Assembly (NCBI GenBank): GCA_023525975.1
Contig: CM042032.1
Coordinates: 21,706,001 to 21,770,000, forward strand
Direction of reading: 5' to 3'
DNA from: Smallanthus sonchifolius
Taxonomy: Eukaryota > Streptophyta > Magnoliopsida > Asterales > Asteraceae
Length of the DNA stretch: 64,000 nt
This document shows positions 1 to 11,463 of the stretch, one piece after another. The notes under the pieces were generated by a model that was not told where the DNA came from, ran no database searches, and worked only from the letters and a program-made list of their open reading frames with translations. Made by a program: the position numbers and the translations under genes. Position 1 is the stretch's first letter. Each line of letters opens with the position of its first letter.

Positions 1-21
1 ACATGGTCGACAGCTAGCTAG

Positions 22-2740
22 CTATTCAAGTTTCCTTAATGTCTTATTCCGTCTCCTTCTCTGTGGTATTGAGAGTTTCACCACATGCTTCTTACCAGGT
101 TGTGTACTACCACGTATAGATACACAAGGAACAACAGGTTTCTTGTTCCATTTAACAGCAGATGGTGCAGCCACAATTCTTGGCTTAACCATATGCTTGG
201 TTGGCTGTTTTGGAAGTTGTTTTTTTAATTGTTTTACTGATGGAGTCTTCAGGGATACAGCTTGTTCTGGGACAGCAGGTTGTTTCTCCTGATTCTTATA
301 TGGACAATTCACAAGAATGTGACCGAATGTACCACAGTGAAAACAATTCCTTCTTTCTTTAAAATTTCTTTTGTAAGGCTCATTGTTTTTGGATGTTGAT
401 GGTTTATTCTGATGAGTATTAGGACTGGTTTGATGAATCGGAGGTTGCGCTTGACCCGATGTTGATTGATTCTTAGGGGTATAATGTTTATCAATGTTTT
501 CTTGAAAATTCATTACCAATTTGTTAGCAAATGTTTCTTTCTTAGTTTGCTTTATGGTTTTAAAACCTTCATAAAGCATCATTTTCAATTTATCATTTGA
601 TTCAATCAAGTCAGGCTCTTTTAAAATGCAGTTGTCATGGTTACTGACAATGTTTTTTTTATTTTAAGTTCATCAAGCAATTCCTCTAAGACAACACCTT
701 CAACTTTGTTGTCCTCGGAACATTCATCAGAATAAAATTCTTCATCAGATAATTAATTGGCTTTTCTAGAAGACTCATCCAAAAAGGATAGATCAATGTC
801 GACTGGCCAATTGAAAAATTTCCCGTTAACAGGTGGAGGAATGGCATTAGTACCCACCCCTTTGCCATTCACCTGTCGTACGACAGATTCGTAATGTTCC
901 ACCACAAAACTTGAATTTTTCAATTTTGCCCCTTAACTTTAGAATCTCATTCTGTGCTTTTGCTATTTCGACATTCTTTTTCTCTAATTCGCTGTAGGCA
1001 ACGTCTAAATGAAATTGTTATTCACTGATTTTAATTGAAAAGTCTTGTTTATCTTTTCTGAGATTTTCAATGGAATCGTTAAAACGTTTTTCATTTTCCT
1101 TGTAGCTTAGAGCTGCTCTACGCAGACGTTCGAGTTGATCATGAATTCTATTATTTTCGTTTTTTAAGTTTAAACAGTTAGTACAAGAAATAACAATAAA
1201 AGAATTAGAATCTACCTCATTTGACGAACTGGATGCCTCCCCAATAGCCATTAGTACAAATGCAGATTCCTGTTGATCATCAGCAGCTGCTTCCCTTTCT
1301 TCGACTTTCATTATTTCAACAATTTCACCATCAATCCTATCTGGGTTTGTGCGAAAATGGCGTCTTCCAAGTGAATTTCCCAGTCATAGTTGTCATCTTG
1401 TTGAGCTACCAGTGCATTGGATGATGCTCCTTGATTTTGACTGCGGTTGTTGTTGAAGTTATGGTTGTTGAAATTCTGATTGCTACTTGGACTTGGTCGA
1501 GTAAACTTGATGCAGGTGCTTTATCTTTTTGACATTCTCTAGCAAAATGGCCAAAATTCAGACATTTGTAGCATTTCGCATTTGATTTGTCGAACCCAAC
1601 TTTCGCATTTGAATACCCACATATAAACTTCCTACCGGTTCTATTCAAGAAATGTTTCGCCCTTCTCAAGATCATGGCCATATTCCATTGTATGTCCATG
1701 TCTTCCATGTCGTTTGGATCCACTTGATTGAAATCTTCTTCAATAGTTTCGATATCAGTAAGTTTTCCTCCTATGAAGTTCTCATAGGCAAGCATGCAGG
1801 AAGAAAACAGTGCAACATGATCTTCTGCAATTTTTACAATCGCACTTTGATTGCCAGACGAAATGTTCTTTGATGACTGTTGATGAAATGAACTTGATCC
1901 TGAAGCAGCAAAACAAGTATGACTACCACAACCATTAGAATTTTCTTCCTCATGGGTATGATTCCTTGAGAATAAAGCAATTCATGAACCAGAGGTTTTT
2001 GATATGGAAGAAGTTCCAAAGTACATTGACGGTTCTTGAACTAGCGGTCTGCTAGTGGTTTCTTTCGTTCTTAAGTTCATGTCATTTACCTGAACTTTAC
2101 CTATAGCTTCATCAATGGTCATTTCGTAAAACTTAGGGTTTTCTCTAAGTAGGGTTGTGTACATATCAAACTTTGGTGGTAATGCATCAAGAAATTTTTC
2201 AACAAGTTCATCATCTAGATATTTCAGTTCATAACACTTAAGTTCGATCTTAAGATGATAGAATCTGGAGATGAGTTCATCAATGGATTCATTTTCCAAA
2301 TACCTAAAACATTCATAATGTTTTCTCAGTAGTTCCCTCTTACTCTTTTTAACATCACTGTTTCCCTCAAACCTTTTATGTAGAGCTATCCATAGATCTT
2401 TTGACGTATCATAACCTCTAAAGCTATGAAATAAGTCATATGTCAATGCCATGGTTAAAGAACCATGTGCCTTCTTTTCTAAATCATAAGCTTTCTTTTC
2501 TTCTATATCATGCGTAGAAATAGGTTTATGTTGGTTTTCATCAAGAAATTCATGTGTCCAATGTTTATATACTTCTAAAATAGGTATCCACATATTTGAA
2601 TCCGTGTAAGAAACGTATTGTTCAAAACGTGCCTTCTAGTTGGAATAATCATTTACGTTTAACAATTTTGGTGGTTTCTGTGGAGTGCCTATTTCATTGT
2701 CATAATTTAGCATAGTACTGAGGTTCTGGAGGTTTGCCAT
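22..2740 (-). pseudogene. gag: Sire-1 gag (expanded, two zinc knuckles), broken
   Basis: Capsid/nucleocapsid precursor. The chosen start is the ATG at 2740 (MANLQNL), because the same start context occurs in Sire-B at 42323. Order on the minus strand: N-terminal part (2740-2639), UBN2-type gag region (2593-1982), CCHC knuckle CYKCLNFGHFAREC (near 1590-1550), a coiled-coil piece rich in K/E/R (1311-1018), a second knuckle CFHCGTFGHILVNC (near 350-305) and a basic RRRRRNK tail near 50. An in-frame TAG at 2636-2638 falls where the family has Trp; further stops and frame changes lie near 1980, 1800, 1400, 1015 and 690. Not functional as read. Confidence 0.8.
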
Positions 2741-3301
2741 TTTGCAAGACTTCAAAAATTCACACAACTTTGGTTTTGAGTACTTGTCAAGTACGTATGC
2801 ATAAAAATAGTCTTGCGTACTTACAAGTGCACAAGAACAACTACGCACAAGGTTTTTGCCTTGAGTACACACAAGTATGCAAGAGAGGATAAGTATGCAG
2901 GAGGATAAGTACGTAGGAGGATAAGTACGCAGGAGGACAAGTACGCAGGAAAGTAAGTTCGCAGGAAGTTAAGTACGCTGTAGCGTAAGTACGCATCGAT
3001 CAGTATGTAGGGTTACTTTTTGAATAAGAGTATCCACTTGTCTGATCTAATAATGATCTGAACTGCTTGTTTTGTATGATCAATGTGGTATACCCAATGA
3101 ATCAGATTCTTGATTCTAACAGGCTTTTGATGAATGGATCATCCAAACAGCAACAACATAAGGATGGATTAATGGATTTCTCTAATATGAACAAGTGTAT
3201 GAAACAAGACTCTGAGAATCACAAATGCAGATGTAATCAGAACAACATTTTGTCGAAAAGTGTTCTTAACATGCTCACAACACTCGAAAACAAGAGCATA
3301 T
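2741..3301 (-). repeat. Sire-1 5' leader with 16-bp tandem array (AAGTACGCAGGAGGAT type)
   Basis: Non-coding leader between primer site and gag. From about 2890 to 2995 a 16-bp unit, AAGTACGCAGGAGGAT with variants, is repeated in tandem. Related TGCGTACTT/AAGTACGCA words continue to about 2770 and reappear as inverted pairs in the LTR. Nothing else recognisable between 3000 and 3301. Confidence 0.75.
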
Positions 3302-3313
3302 GCTCTGATACCA
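3302..3313 (-). promoter_or_regulatory. Sire-1 primer binding site
   Basis: GCTCTGATACCA on the plus strand is the exact complement of TGGTATCAGAGC, the initiator Met-tRNA primer site of plant copia and gypsy elements. It sits two bases from the LTR end at 3316. Confidence 0.9.
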
Positions 3314-3315
3314 CT

Positions 3316-3882
3316 TGTAGGTCCCTCCGGTGGGTGTGTCGGATCGTGATCGTGTGAGTATGTACCCTAGTCATGTGGTGCGGAATTCCTGTGACTAGGT
3401 GGAACAAGATACAACGAAATATGTAAACATAACAAACAACACAAACTCGTACTTTAAATACACATTCTATTATAACGAGGTGTTTCAAACACAAGTACAG
3501 ACACAAGGAAATGACTTCTGGACTGTTACAGAACTGACTCGTGCGTACTTATGATTGTGGTTACATCTGATAAGAAAAAATGAAACAAACTAAGCTATTT
3601 ATAGAACCTAGTTCATGCGTACTTGTAAGTATGCATGAACACCCTTCATGCGTACTTACCTAAGTACACATGCCTCTTTGTGTACTTGACAAATACGCAT
3701 GAATTAATCTCCTTGTGTATTTGCTTAGTACAACCAAAACATGCAAACGATTATAAATACAAGTTCAGACATTACAACTCGATAATCAAAAACAAATACA
3801 ACAAGTACTAATACATACAAACGAGACTGAAAGATAAATAACAAAATCTTGATCATGATCCAGAGTGCCTGTCACCAAAACA
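3316..3882 (-). repeat. Sire-1 5' LTR
   Basis: Starts TGTAGGTCC next to the primer site. A TATAAATA box (minus strand) lies at 3596-3603. Two inverted pairs, 3614-3637 and 3647-3672, are built from TGCGTACTT/AAGTACGCA. The outer end is placed at 3882 (...CAAAACA, giving TGTTTTGG on the minus strand), but the second LTR is not in the window, so this end could be wrong by 100 bp or more. Confidence 0.6.
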
Positions 3883-3984
3883 TGCTTCCACGTTACGGAT
3901 CGTGACGGTCTGTTACCGTCCAATTTTCAAGTTTTCACTTTGGTCCTTGTTCTTTCATATATTTGTACTTCTAGTCCCTGTATT

Positions 3985-5592
3985 TTATATTTTTATTATT
4001 TTAGGAACAAAATTCTGAGAAAGGTTACACATTGAGCCAGAACTAGAGCAATCAACCTTCCCATTACTAGCATTCTTCTCATTAACACCTTTGGCTTTCT
4101 CAATCTCGATGTTGGCATTATGCATCATGCTTCCTTCAGAATCTCTCACCTGGATTTCATTTCCTTGAACGAGAAATTGTTTCAAATAAGCAGCTGGTAC
4201 GATAGAATCTGTGATGATCACGATCTTTTTAAGAACTTCCTTCTTTTTTTCTTCCACCAAGCTAGCTTCCATACCATGCACAATGAACTGTGTTGAAGGG
4301 GTATTAGCCATAAGAGCTTTGCATATATCTACCTGAGCTTCCTCAGTTTCATCACTCCATTTAAAGTCGTTGACAACCAAGGCATTTGCTGGTTCCTTTG
4401 CCTTATCATTTTATTTATTCCCTTTAGTGATTGCAACTATGGTAGGTAGGGGTAGAGCATTGGTAATGGGATGAGGACATTCTCTTTTGAAGTGGCCTAA
4501 TTGCTTACAGTTGTAACTTCTATGCTTGGATTTATCAAAACCTACTACCTTTCCTCCTAAACGCTTCTTTCCAGTACGATCCATAAATCTTTTAGCTCGT
4601 AGAGTCAACATGGCCATTTGTCATTGCAGATCAACTTCTTCCATATCATCTGGATCGACTTGAAAGACACCTTCAATGTGACTAACTGCATCTTTCAATT
4701 CTCCCGCAAGAAGTGCCCCATAACTGCTAACAAACAAACCAAACCAAACAATGCCATGTGTTCAGTGGACAAACTAGTAGCAGGATTGCTATTCTGATTT
4801 CCTTGTGATACGGTGTTAGAAGAACTTGACTGTTGTGGAGTGGAAATCATAGCGGGAGTCATTCCTGCAGAACTTCTAGAGTTGCTTGAGGTGGTTGGTG
4901 TTATGAATGCTGCATTAGTTGGTGTCATACTCTTGCTATACCCGATCTGATTCATCTGTCGCTTTTCAATATCCATCTTAAAAGATTTCAGAGTATTCAT
5001 TACATCGGACAGAGTTGATGCTTCGTGTAGATACTGCTTCTTGATCATCATGCACTTAATGCTCCTTTCTTGAGGTAGAGAATCCAAAAGCTTTTTAATA
5101 AGATCATAGTTTCTTATCACAACACCGACCTGTTTCAATTTACTTGAAATTTCCATGAATCTGGCAATGTGTTTTGACAATCCTTTCCCTTTGATACTAC
5201 CGAAAGTATCATATTTCTTCTGAAGTATATCCTTCTTTCCTTCCTTCAGATCATAATTTCCTTCATATAAATCACACAAAGCATCCCATAAAGTCTGAGC
5301 GGTCTTCTTCAAAGATGTTCATTATGTCAGCGGGAAGTGCCATGTTCAATGAACCGAAAGCTTTATAGTCACTTGTGATTAAAGTTCTGTCATTCTTAGT
5401 GTATTGTGCTGGATCAGTTTGAGCAACAATTCCATCAAGTGAAGTAGTCATGGGAAAATGAGGTCCGTTAGTGATAGAGATCCATTGACCGAAAGCTGTC
5501 AGATAGAAATACGCTTTCATTATGTTTTTCCAATTGGGGAAGTCATCAGTCGACAGAAGCTTAGGGGGTCTAGACATGGAACCGGTTTCCAA
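3985..5592 (-). pseudogene. gag: Sire-2 gag, frameshifted
   Basis: Start at 5592 (METGSMSRPPKLLSTDD), followed by a UBN2-type gag region in two frames (5592-5272, then 5312-4695), a Ser/Thr/Asn-rich linker, and the pre-knuckle motif MAMLTLRAKRFMDRTG, also found in Sire-C (MLTLRAKRFIKRTG). The knuckle reads SYNCKQLGHFKREC, so the first zinc ligand Cys is Ser. A Lys/Glu-rich part follows (4380-3985). Frameshifts near 5300 and 4720 and a TAA near 4411 break it. Closest relative in the window is the Sire-C gag. Confidence 0.75.
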
Positions 5593-5613
5593 GTCGACAT
5601 GAGTGATAGATGT

Positions 5614-6046
5614 TGTAGGTCCACATGACTCATCTTAGATCGATCTCGTGACAGGACGTATCGTTAACGCGGTGTGCGGAATCCTACCGTATTAACGTTC
5701 GTATAATAATCGACAACAGAAACATCATGTAAATAAACTTCTCTTTGTATTCCACAAAACATAGAGTTTACAGATTCACAGAATACACTCGTTCAAAGTC
5801 GCTCTGCTGCTGTCTCTCTTTTTCTCACAGAATCTGTAAACTCCTATTTATAGACACAAACAGCACCTTAGGCGAACTTAACAAGTTCGCTTCAAAGATG
5901 CTTAGGCGAACTTATTAAGTTTGCCTCTAATAGGCTAGGCGAACTTAACAAGTTCGCTCCTAAAGATGCTTAGGCGAACTTGTTAAGTTCGCCTCTCTAT
6001 GAACTTATACAGAATTTTATCAACAGTTACAAAACATGTCCTAACA
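5614..6046 (-). repeat. Solo LTR of Sire-A/E family inside Sire-2 leader
   Basis: 433 bp from TGTAGGTCCACATGAC to ...ACATGTCCTAACA, flanked by perfect 5-bp duplications GATGT (5609-5613 and 6047-6051), and no internal sequence, so it is a solo LTR. TATAAATA box on the minus strand at 5845-5852. Four copies of the palindrome GCGAACTTAAYAAGTTCGC or variants lie at 5871-5992. By eye it is about 96 percent identical to 22702-23133. Confidence 0.92.
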
Positions 6047-6705
6047 GATGTGATAGACATCTTGAAACACATAAAAACAAAATTTAAACTTGAGAAAACA
6101 GAGAGAGTCGGCTTAACCAAGGGAGAGTCGGCTCGGAAGAGTCGCCTGATAAAGGGAGTATCGACACTCACTTTGAAGACAACAAGGAAACTCACACACA
6201 GAGTGTCGACTCGAGAGTGCCGACACTCACTTAAGACAGTCGGCTAGACAAACTCATTGACTATGAACTTAACTTCAAGTGAGTCGTAAACTTGCGTTCA
6301 CTAGAGAATCGGCAACAATAGAGACAGTCGACCCGCACAATCGGCCAGAACAAGCAACAATCGGCTGATAGTGTCGGCTCCTTAACAACAATCGGTTAAT
6401 CCAATAAGAAGCAACATCTACAACCACAGAGAGTCAGCACTGATAACGGAGTGTCGGCTAAGAAGAGTCGGCCCAAGAACACCAAAGCACTCTTTTTCAC
6501 CAAAACACATAAAATCAATCCACAAACTCTCATATCTGAACCAAAAAGCAAACCAGATCTATCAAACTCTACAAAAACAAGTTTCTAAGTGAATTCAAGA
6601 TCAATTTCAGAAATTGATACAGATCAAATCCAGATTTGATGAAGTACAGAACTTTTAAAAAACAACAGAAACACCAAAAATTTCACTAAAATCAAGAGCA
6701 CAAAG
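6047..6705 (-). repeat. Sire-2 leader with GTCGGC-type inverted repeats
   Basis: Non-coding leader. From 6101 to about 6485 it holds more than ten AGTCGGC/GTGTCGGCAC words, some as inverted pairs such as GAGTGCCGACACTC. No gene is seen. The copy at 23134-23806 is about 94-95 percent identical by eye. Confidence 0.75.
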
Positions 6706-6717
6706 GCTCTGATACCA
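6706..6717 (-). promoter_or_regulatory. Sire-2 primer binding site
   Basis: GCTCTGATACCA, complement of the initiator Met-tRNA primer site. It is followed by AATTTTAGGTCC, so the LTR end lacks the usual CA. Confidence 0.85.
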
Positions 6718-7090
6718 AATTTTAGGTCCGGAACAGTTGGATCTTCATGCTAGACTTATTCTAGACAAGATCAGATCAACAAATTATCTATAGACAAGTT
6801 GTTTGTTGATGAATCAATAAAATAAAGATGAAGAGCAACACAAACACTGAACATAAAACCCAATTCTCATTAGAAATCCACTCAGATGATTACAAGTAAG
6901 ATCCTGACGATTACAACAACTCCTCTAACAAGCTAAGCAATTACAAATTACACCAATACACAAGAAAAAGGTCGGCATGATAAGAAAATGGTCAGGTATT
7001 TATAGAAAACCTCTGAGAGTCGGCTAGGTGCCTGCCCGACACTCTGAGAGTCGGCTAACACCGACCTAGCAACTCCCAGACCAATTTCTT
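6718..7090 (-). repeat. Sire-2 5' LTR (approximate right end)
   Basis: From the primer site to where coding similarity of the neighbouring gag fragment begins. TATAAATA box (minus strand) at 6997-7004. Near-palindrome CCGACACTCTGAGAGTCGG lies around 7040-7060. The outer boundary is not proven: no partner LTR is visible and no clear TG...CA ends. Confidence 0.55.
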
Positions 7091-7094
7091 AATT

Positions 7095-7849
7095 TTATAA
7101 TAATTGCAATCTAGCCCCTATACTTTGTCTGGAATACAACGATTTGACAGGTTCCAACACTTTGGTCTTCTTAGCAAGGTATGATGGGCAGGTACTCTTC
7201 CAATGTCCAATATCTCCACAATAATGACAAACGTCATCTCTTTGTAAAACAACTCTCTTCTTACCACAATTTCTTGGTTTAGATATCAGAATGTTCATGT
7301 ATCCCATAGTCATCTCTACAACCATAAGCGATCCTCGCAGTTCACATGAGGTCCGTCCTACTACATATTCCTTCTAGCGATTCACGAACTCTTCGTACTC
7401 AACCAGCAAAGACATCAAGATGAAGTCTATTGCCATATCATGGTTGATGGGGGAACCAAGATCTTTCAGGCTATCAATGTCTCTCTTCATTTTAGAAAAA
7501 TGTGAGCTTATCCCCGCTCCCTTCTCCATGCAACTTGATAAGGACTTAAGTACTTTAAAATGCTCACTGCGATTTTGATAAAACTTTTTCTTTAATTCGC
7601 AAGCCATATCACATTTAGGAAAATATTCTAGCTCATGACGAAGTTCGTCACACATTGTTGATATCATCACAAATGAAACCTCATTTGAATCCTCAACGTG
7701 TCGTCTCCAAAGCACTTAGGAGCCGCTAATGGGTGGAATCGAGGGAAATGGAATTTCCAGAACATATGATCTCCCTTCCAACTTCGAGCGTGTTCTGATA
7801 AAGCAGACTTTAGAGCGAAAGCGGAGTCGGAATGGATTTCGTTAGACAA
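7095..7849 (-). pseudogene. gag: Copia gag fragment Cop-3, left copy
   Basis: Remains of a different copia gag lineage, minus strand, running from 7849 down. Frames 7849-7667 and 7715-7374 carry a UBN2-like region (FYQNRSEHFKVLKS, then DLGSPINHDMAIDFILMSL). 7325-7095 carries an intact CCHC knuckle, CHYCGDIGHWKSTC. A TAG near 7374 interrupts it; the right-hand copy has a Tyr codon there. The Sire-2 LTR truncates it on the left. It is duplicated at 24200-24956. Confidence 0.7.
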
Positions 7850-7953
7850 CTACAAAATTCAAAAATAACTTTTTAGTATTTTCATGCATAACGTCCTAAT
7901 TAAATTTATTACCCTATTGCAAAAATATATAATTAGCAGTGAGATCCCGGTTC
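7850..7953. other. AT-rich spacer before Sire-C LTR
   Basis: About 100 bp of AT-rich DNA with no recognisable gene, between the Cop-3 gag remnant and the Sire-C LTR start. Present in both duplicate copies. Confidence 0.4.
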
Positions 7954-8389
7954 TGTAGAGTCTTGTATTTTTTATAAGCTGATGTCATCAATGTATTTTA
8001 AACAATGTTAGTTTAGTTTATTTACTTGTAATTTCATTTGATGTATTTTCCTATTTTTAGTCTATGTATGGGCCATCGAAACTACTTAGTTTCGATTGAG
8101 GTTTGTTCAATCGAAACTAGTAGTTTTGATAGATGGTAAGTTTCGACCGGCTTGTTTTTTCAATTGTAATGCTCAACCAAAACTACTAGTTTCGGTAAGC
8201 ATAGTTTCGATGCCTGTCAACTTACTATAAATAGCCTAGTTTGAGAATGTTTACGGTGTGGATAGTGGCTGTAACCCTGAAATTCTCTCTTTCACAGTTT
8301 TCTGAATCAATACACATTTGGATTTCTTTCATCTATTGTTCTTACAATTACATATCATATTTGTGTTGATTCTGAGTGTGGTTAGCCTG
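7954..8389 (+). repeat. Sire-C family LTR, truncated copy
   Basis: Begins TGTAGAGTCTTG and matches the Sire-C 5' LTR (25061-25609) until AGCCTG at 8389, where it switches to the Sire-A leader. Contains the palindrome ATCGAAACTACTTAGTTTCGAT (8074-8095, near perfect) and relatives, and a TATAAATA box before AGCCTAG near 8230. Confidence 0.8.
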
Positions 8390-8862
8390 AACTTAGTTCG
8401 TCTGATACTGCCTGAGCGAACTTAATAAGTTCGCCTGAACTTCACTGAATGAAGCGAACTTGATAAGTTCGCCTACTAAGTTCGCTTAAACTGAGAGAAG
8501 CAAACTTAATAAGTTCGCTTGCTAAGTTCGCCTGCAACAACTTTCAGCAAGATTGCTTGCTTCAGCTGTAACAAACTCAGCAACCCAAACACGAACAAAC
8601 AGCACCAAAAATCATCATTTCTCACAGATGAGAAAGAATTTGAAGAAATTGGACCGTAGGATTTAGTATTTCATGAATTAGAACACTTCTATCGGATCAA
8701 TTTCACCAAAATCAACCTCAATGAATTCAATAGTAAAATCAGTTTCAAGAACTTGAAAACTCCATGGATACAAAAATGCTCAATTTCTTGTCAAATTGTA
8801 CACAAAAATGTCTCTAATCACCAAGAATCAAATGCAAATCACGAGCAAAAGCTCTGATACCA
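8390..8862 (-). repeat. Sire-A leader remnant with palindrome array and primer site
   Basis: Non-coding leader of a Sire-A/E element. 8404-8535 holds repeated GCGAACTTAATAAGTTCGC and half-sites. The end (8851-8862) is GCTCTGATACCA, the primer site. It corresponds to the reverse of the Sire-E leader (53019-53520). The left end at 8390 is a breakpoint joined to the Sire-C LTR; gag and pol are missing. Its LTR is now at 22702, displaced by Gyp-1. Confidence 0.8.
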
Positions 8863-8869
8863 CTTTTAG

Positions 8870-11429
8870 TGTCGCACCCCAACCGACGACGGAATCATCG
8901 GGGCGGGACATGTAGACTGTTCATGAGCACAAGGTTGACTAAATTGAAATATATTAATCATTCAAATTCATTTTAAGTATTCAAGATAAAACCAAATCAA
9001 ACCAAGTACATAAAATGAAATACATAATCCTTTATTTAAAATTATCTAGGTCCAAAACTTAAGTGTAGCAAGTCTTGTTCAAAATCACACATTAGTACCT
9101 GAAACATGAATAAAATAAGGTCAACTAAAAAGTTGGTGAGCATAAACAGGTTTATATATAGATAGCATATAGATTATGAATAAACAAATCCTTACATAGC
9201 ATGATAAAATAAGGCATTTATGAAAAGCAACTATTGTGTAACCAAGTACAATCAAACCTTTGTAACTAGCATGCAAAAATTGTGTTGTTAGTAACAATCA
9301 CCCCAATCTGGGTGGGTTTGTCAGACTCAATAAATCTATTATTGTTAACCGTCGGCTTGAATAGTTAAAGCTTGCACACAAAAGTTAGCACACCTAGCAC
9401 TCAGGCATAAAGCTCAAATTGCACACATGAATGTAAAAGAGGATTTGTATTTGTGTAGTTTGTGTAAATGTAAGCAATAGTTTGTATAGTGTTCATGTTC
9501 CACCCCAAAAATGTAAAAAAGTAAAAGGGGCTATGTAATACTCACATGATTCACAAGGCGTAGCTAACACGAGAGACTAGATAGTAATATGATCCTTCTA
9601 ATGCACAACATTAACCTAGATTGGAATGTATATTGAATTAATAGTGTGCACAATAGTCTATGTCTAAGTCTAGGGTTGAATTGGATGTATGTATAAGGAA
9701 TTGAAGTTGTAGGTGTTAGTGGTTTGTACTTAAATGGTGTTGTATAAAATTAAGGTTTGAGTTTGGAATAACTAAATAAATAAATTACAAAATTATTATT
9801 TATTTACTTAGTTATAAAAATAGTGTAGGTACTTAAGGGTAATTAAGTATAACTTAAATAAATAATTCTTAAAGATAAATTAAATAAATAATTTTTACCT
9901 TATTTATTTATTTATAAAATATGTAATCTAGTCTTTTAGTTATAAAAATGTATCGGGTGTTTTATATTAATTATAATTTAATAATTAACTTTTGTTAATC
10001 TATTTTTATAAATATGTGTAAATATAATTTTGTAGATTTAAATGTATAGCTTCTATTTATTTTAGAAATAGGCATTTGATCTTTTTAAATAACGTAAATA
10101 TAATTTTTTATAAAATCAATTATTTTTATTAAAAATTCATTTGGAATGCTTATTGATTTTAAAATATAAATTTAAATATTCTGCCAAGATTTTCACACAC
10201 ACGACCGTGCTTGGGACAAGGCACGATCGTCCTAGGACCACGGGCGCGACCGTGCTAGTCAGGGCGCGACCGTGTTGATCAAACAGAAGAGATAACTAAG
10301 TTGTTCACTAGGCACGACCGTGTCTGGGCTAGGCACGACCGTGTCTAGGGTTCTGAGGTACGACCAAGTCTAGCCAAGGGGCATGACCGGGTCTGAGTGT
10401 GTGAGGCATGACCGCACTAGGATTAGCATGGCCGTGTCTCATGAAGCACGACCGCGCTAGGAGATTAGCGCGACCGTGTCTGTTCCAAAACATAAACGAA
10501 TTGCTTAAATCTTATGATGTTAATGTTGGAAATCATAGGGCTTTCACCCATTAGGTTATTACTAGTCTTTTTGTATAGTTTAATTGTATTTAAAACATCT
10601 CCAAAGTAGTGTTCGATTAATCCATTTTAGAATGAACCCTAGATTCGGGTTCGTGTTAAATTGGCTATTGTAAGCCCAAATTAAGTTAGGGATTTTGATC
10701 TATGGACTAAAACGAAAGTGTTGGAGGTTTCAATTACCTGAAAAGATGATAAATCGATAGCGTACGGTAGAGGTGAGTTCCGGCGATGACGGGTTTGACC
10801 TCCGGCGTCTTCAGCTGCAATTCCGGCTGCTCTAATGTTTTCGGGAGCTTCAGAGAGGATCGATAATGCGTTTTCTTGGGAGGATTTCAATTCAGAATAG
10901 AGAAATTGTGGTCCGAATGAAAGAATTTCGGTTTTTGTGAGACTAATTGAATTTCTTGGAGTTATTGGATGTAATTATGGGTATTATTCGATTAATTATT
11001 TTCGTTACTGGTAATGATGTGTATATCGGTTACGAATTCAATCGTTTCTGTGTTTAAAATCTGCATTTACGTTTCAACTGACGCGAGGCGCGACCGTGCC
11101 AAGGCACCGGGCACGACCGTTCCAAAGCAAGCCGCGAGACCGTTCCAAGGCACTTGGCGCGACCGTGCCAGAACGAGGCGCGACCGTGCCTGTTAGGGTT
11201 TCTTGTTAATTTATAAAATTAGTCCTTGCAAATTTCAGTTTTGATAGATTTGTATAAAAATGAACTTATGTAGGTTTTAATAGGATATACTCGTGTAAAA
11301 TTTGTGGATTTGCATTGAAACATAGTATTTAATTGTTGGTACAAATAGAAAAAATCTGTGTACTAGAATTGGGTTTGAAGTGTATCACATTGAATTGAAA
11401 TACAGATAATGAAAATCAGAAATGTTACA
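8870..11429 (-). repeat. Gyp-1 3' LTR
   Basis: Starts TGTCGCACCCC and ends ATGTTACA; on the minus strand it reads TGTAACA...GTGCGACA. Two clusters of GGCACGACCGTGCC-type palindromes lie at 10201-10485 and 11085-11195. The middle (9750-10170) is very AT-rich. No convincing gene inside. A short minus frame at 10890-10681 is not kept in the sister LTR. Confidence 0.92.
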
Positions 11430-11463
11430 GTATCCCCATGTTGAGGGAATTTCGTCCTGAAAT
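11430..11463 (-). promoter_or_regulatory. Gyp-1 polypurine tract region
   Basis: Between the integrase stop and the 3' LTR the minus strand reads ...AACATGGGGATAC directly before TGTAACA, the expected place for the plus-strand primer of reverse transcription. The purine run is short. Confidence 0.55.

Larger units (their letters stand above)
1..3882 (-). mobile_element. Sire-1: Ty1/copia Sirevirus-like element, truncated by window edge
   Basis: Read on the minus strand: LTR, initiator-Met primer site, repeat-rich leader and an expanded copia gag that runs off the window. The gag layout (UBN2-type capsid region, CCHC knuckle, coiled coil, second CCHC knuckle, basic tail) matches Sire-B and Sire-E here and is typical of the Sirevirus lineage (family knowledge). 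Sire-1 seems to have inserted into the gag of Sire-2, which is cut just to its right. The pol gene and the other LTR lie outside the window, so no target duplication can be checked. Confidence 0.75.
3883..7090 (-). mobile_element. Sire-2: Ty1/copia Sirevirus-like element, 5' half only
   Basis: Minus-strand element with 5' LTR (about 6718-7090), primer site (6706-6717), leader and gag (5592-3985). The gag is cut on its left by the Sire-1 LTR. The leader is interrupted by a solo LTR (5614-6046, TSD GATGT). A second copy of its leader and LTR lies at 23134-24190. Its private motif is GAGTCGGC/GAGTGTCGGCACTC. Confidence 0.7.

Noticed and set aside
10681..10890. Minus-strand 69-codon ORF in the Gyp-1 LTR
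   Set aside because: Lies in sense orientation in the LTR, but is broken in the sister LTR at about 21960-22150; no recognisable domain.
11014..11196. Short plus-strand ORF in the Gyp-1 LTR (and its copy at 22269-22481)
   Set aside because: Reads through the GCGACCGTGCC repeats as RRDRA-type protein; reading frame is not conserved between the LTRs.
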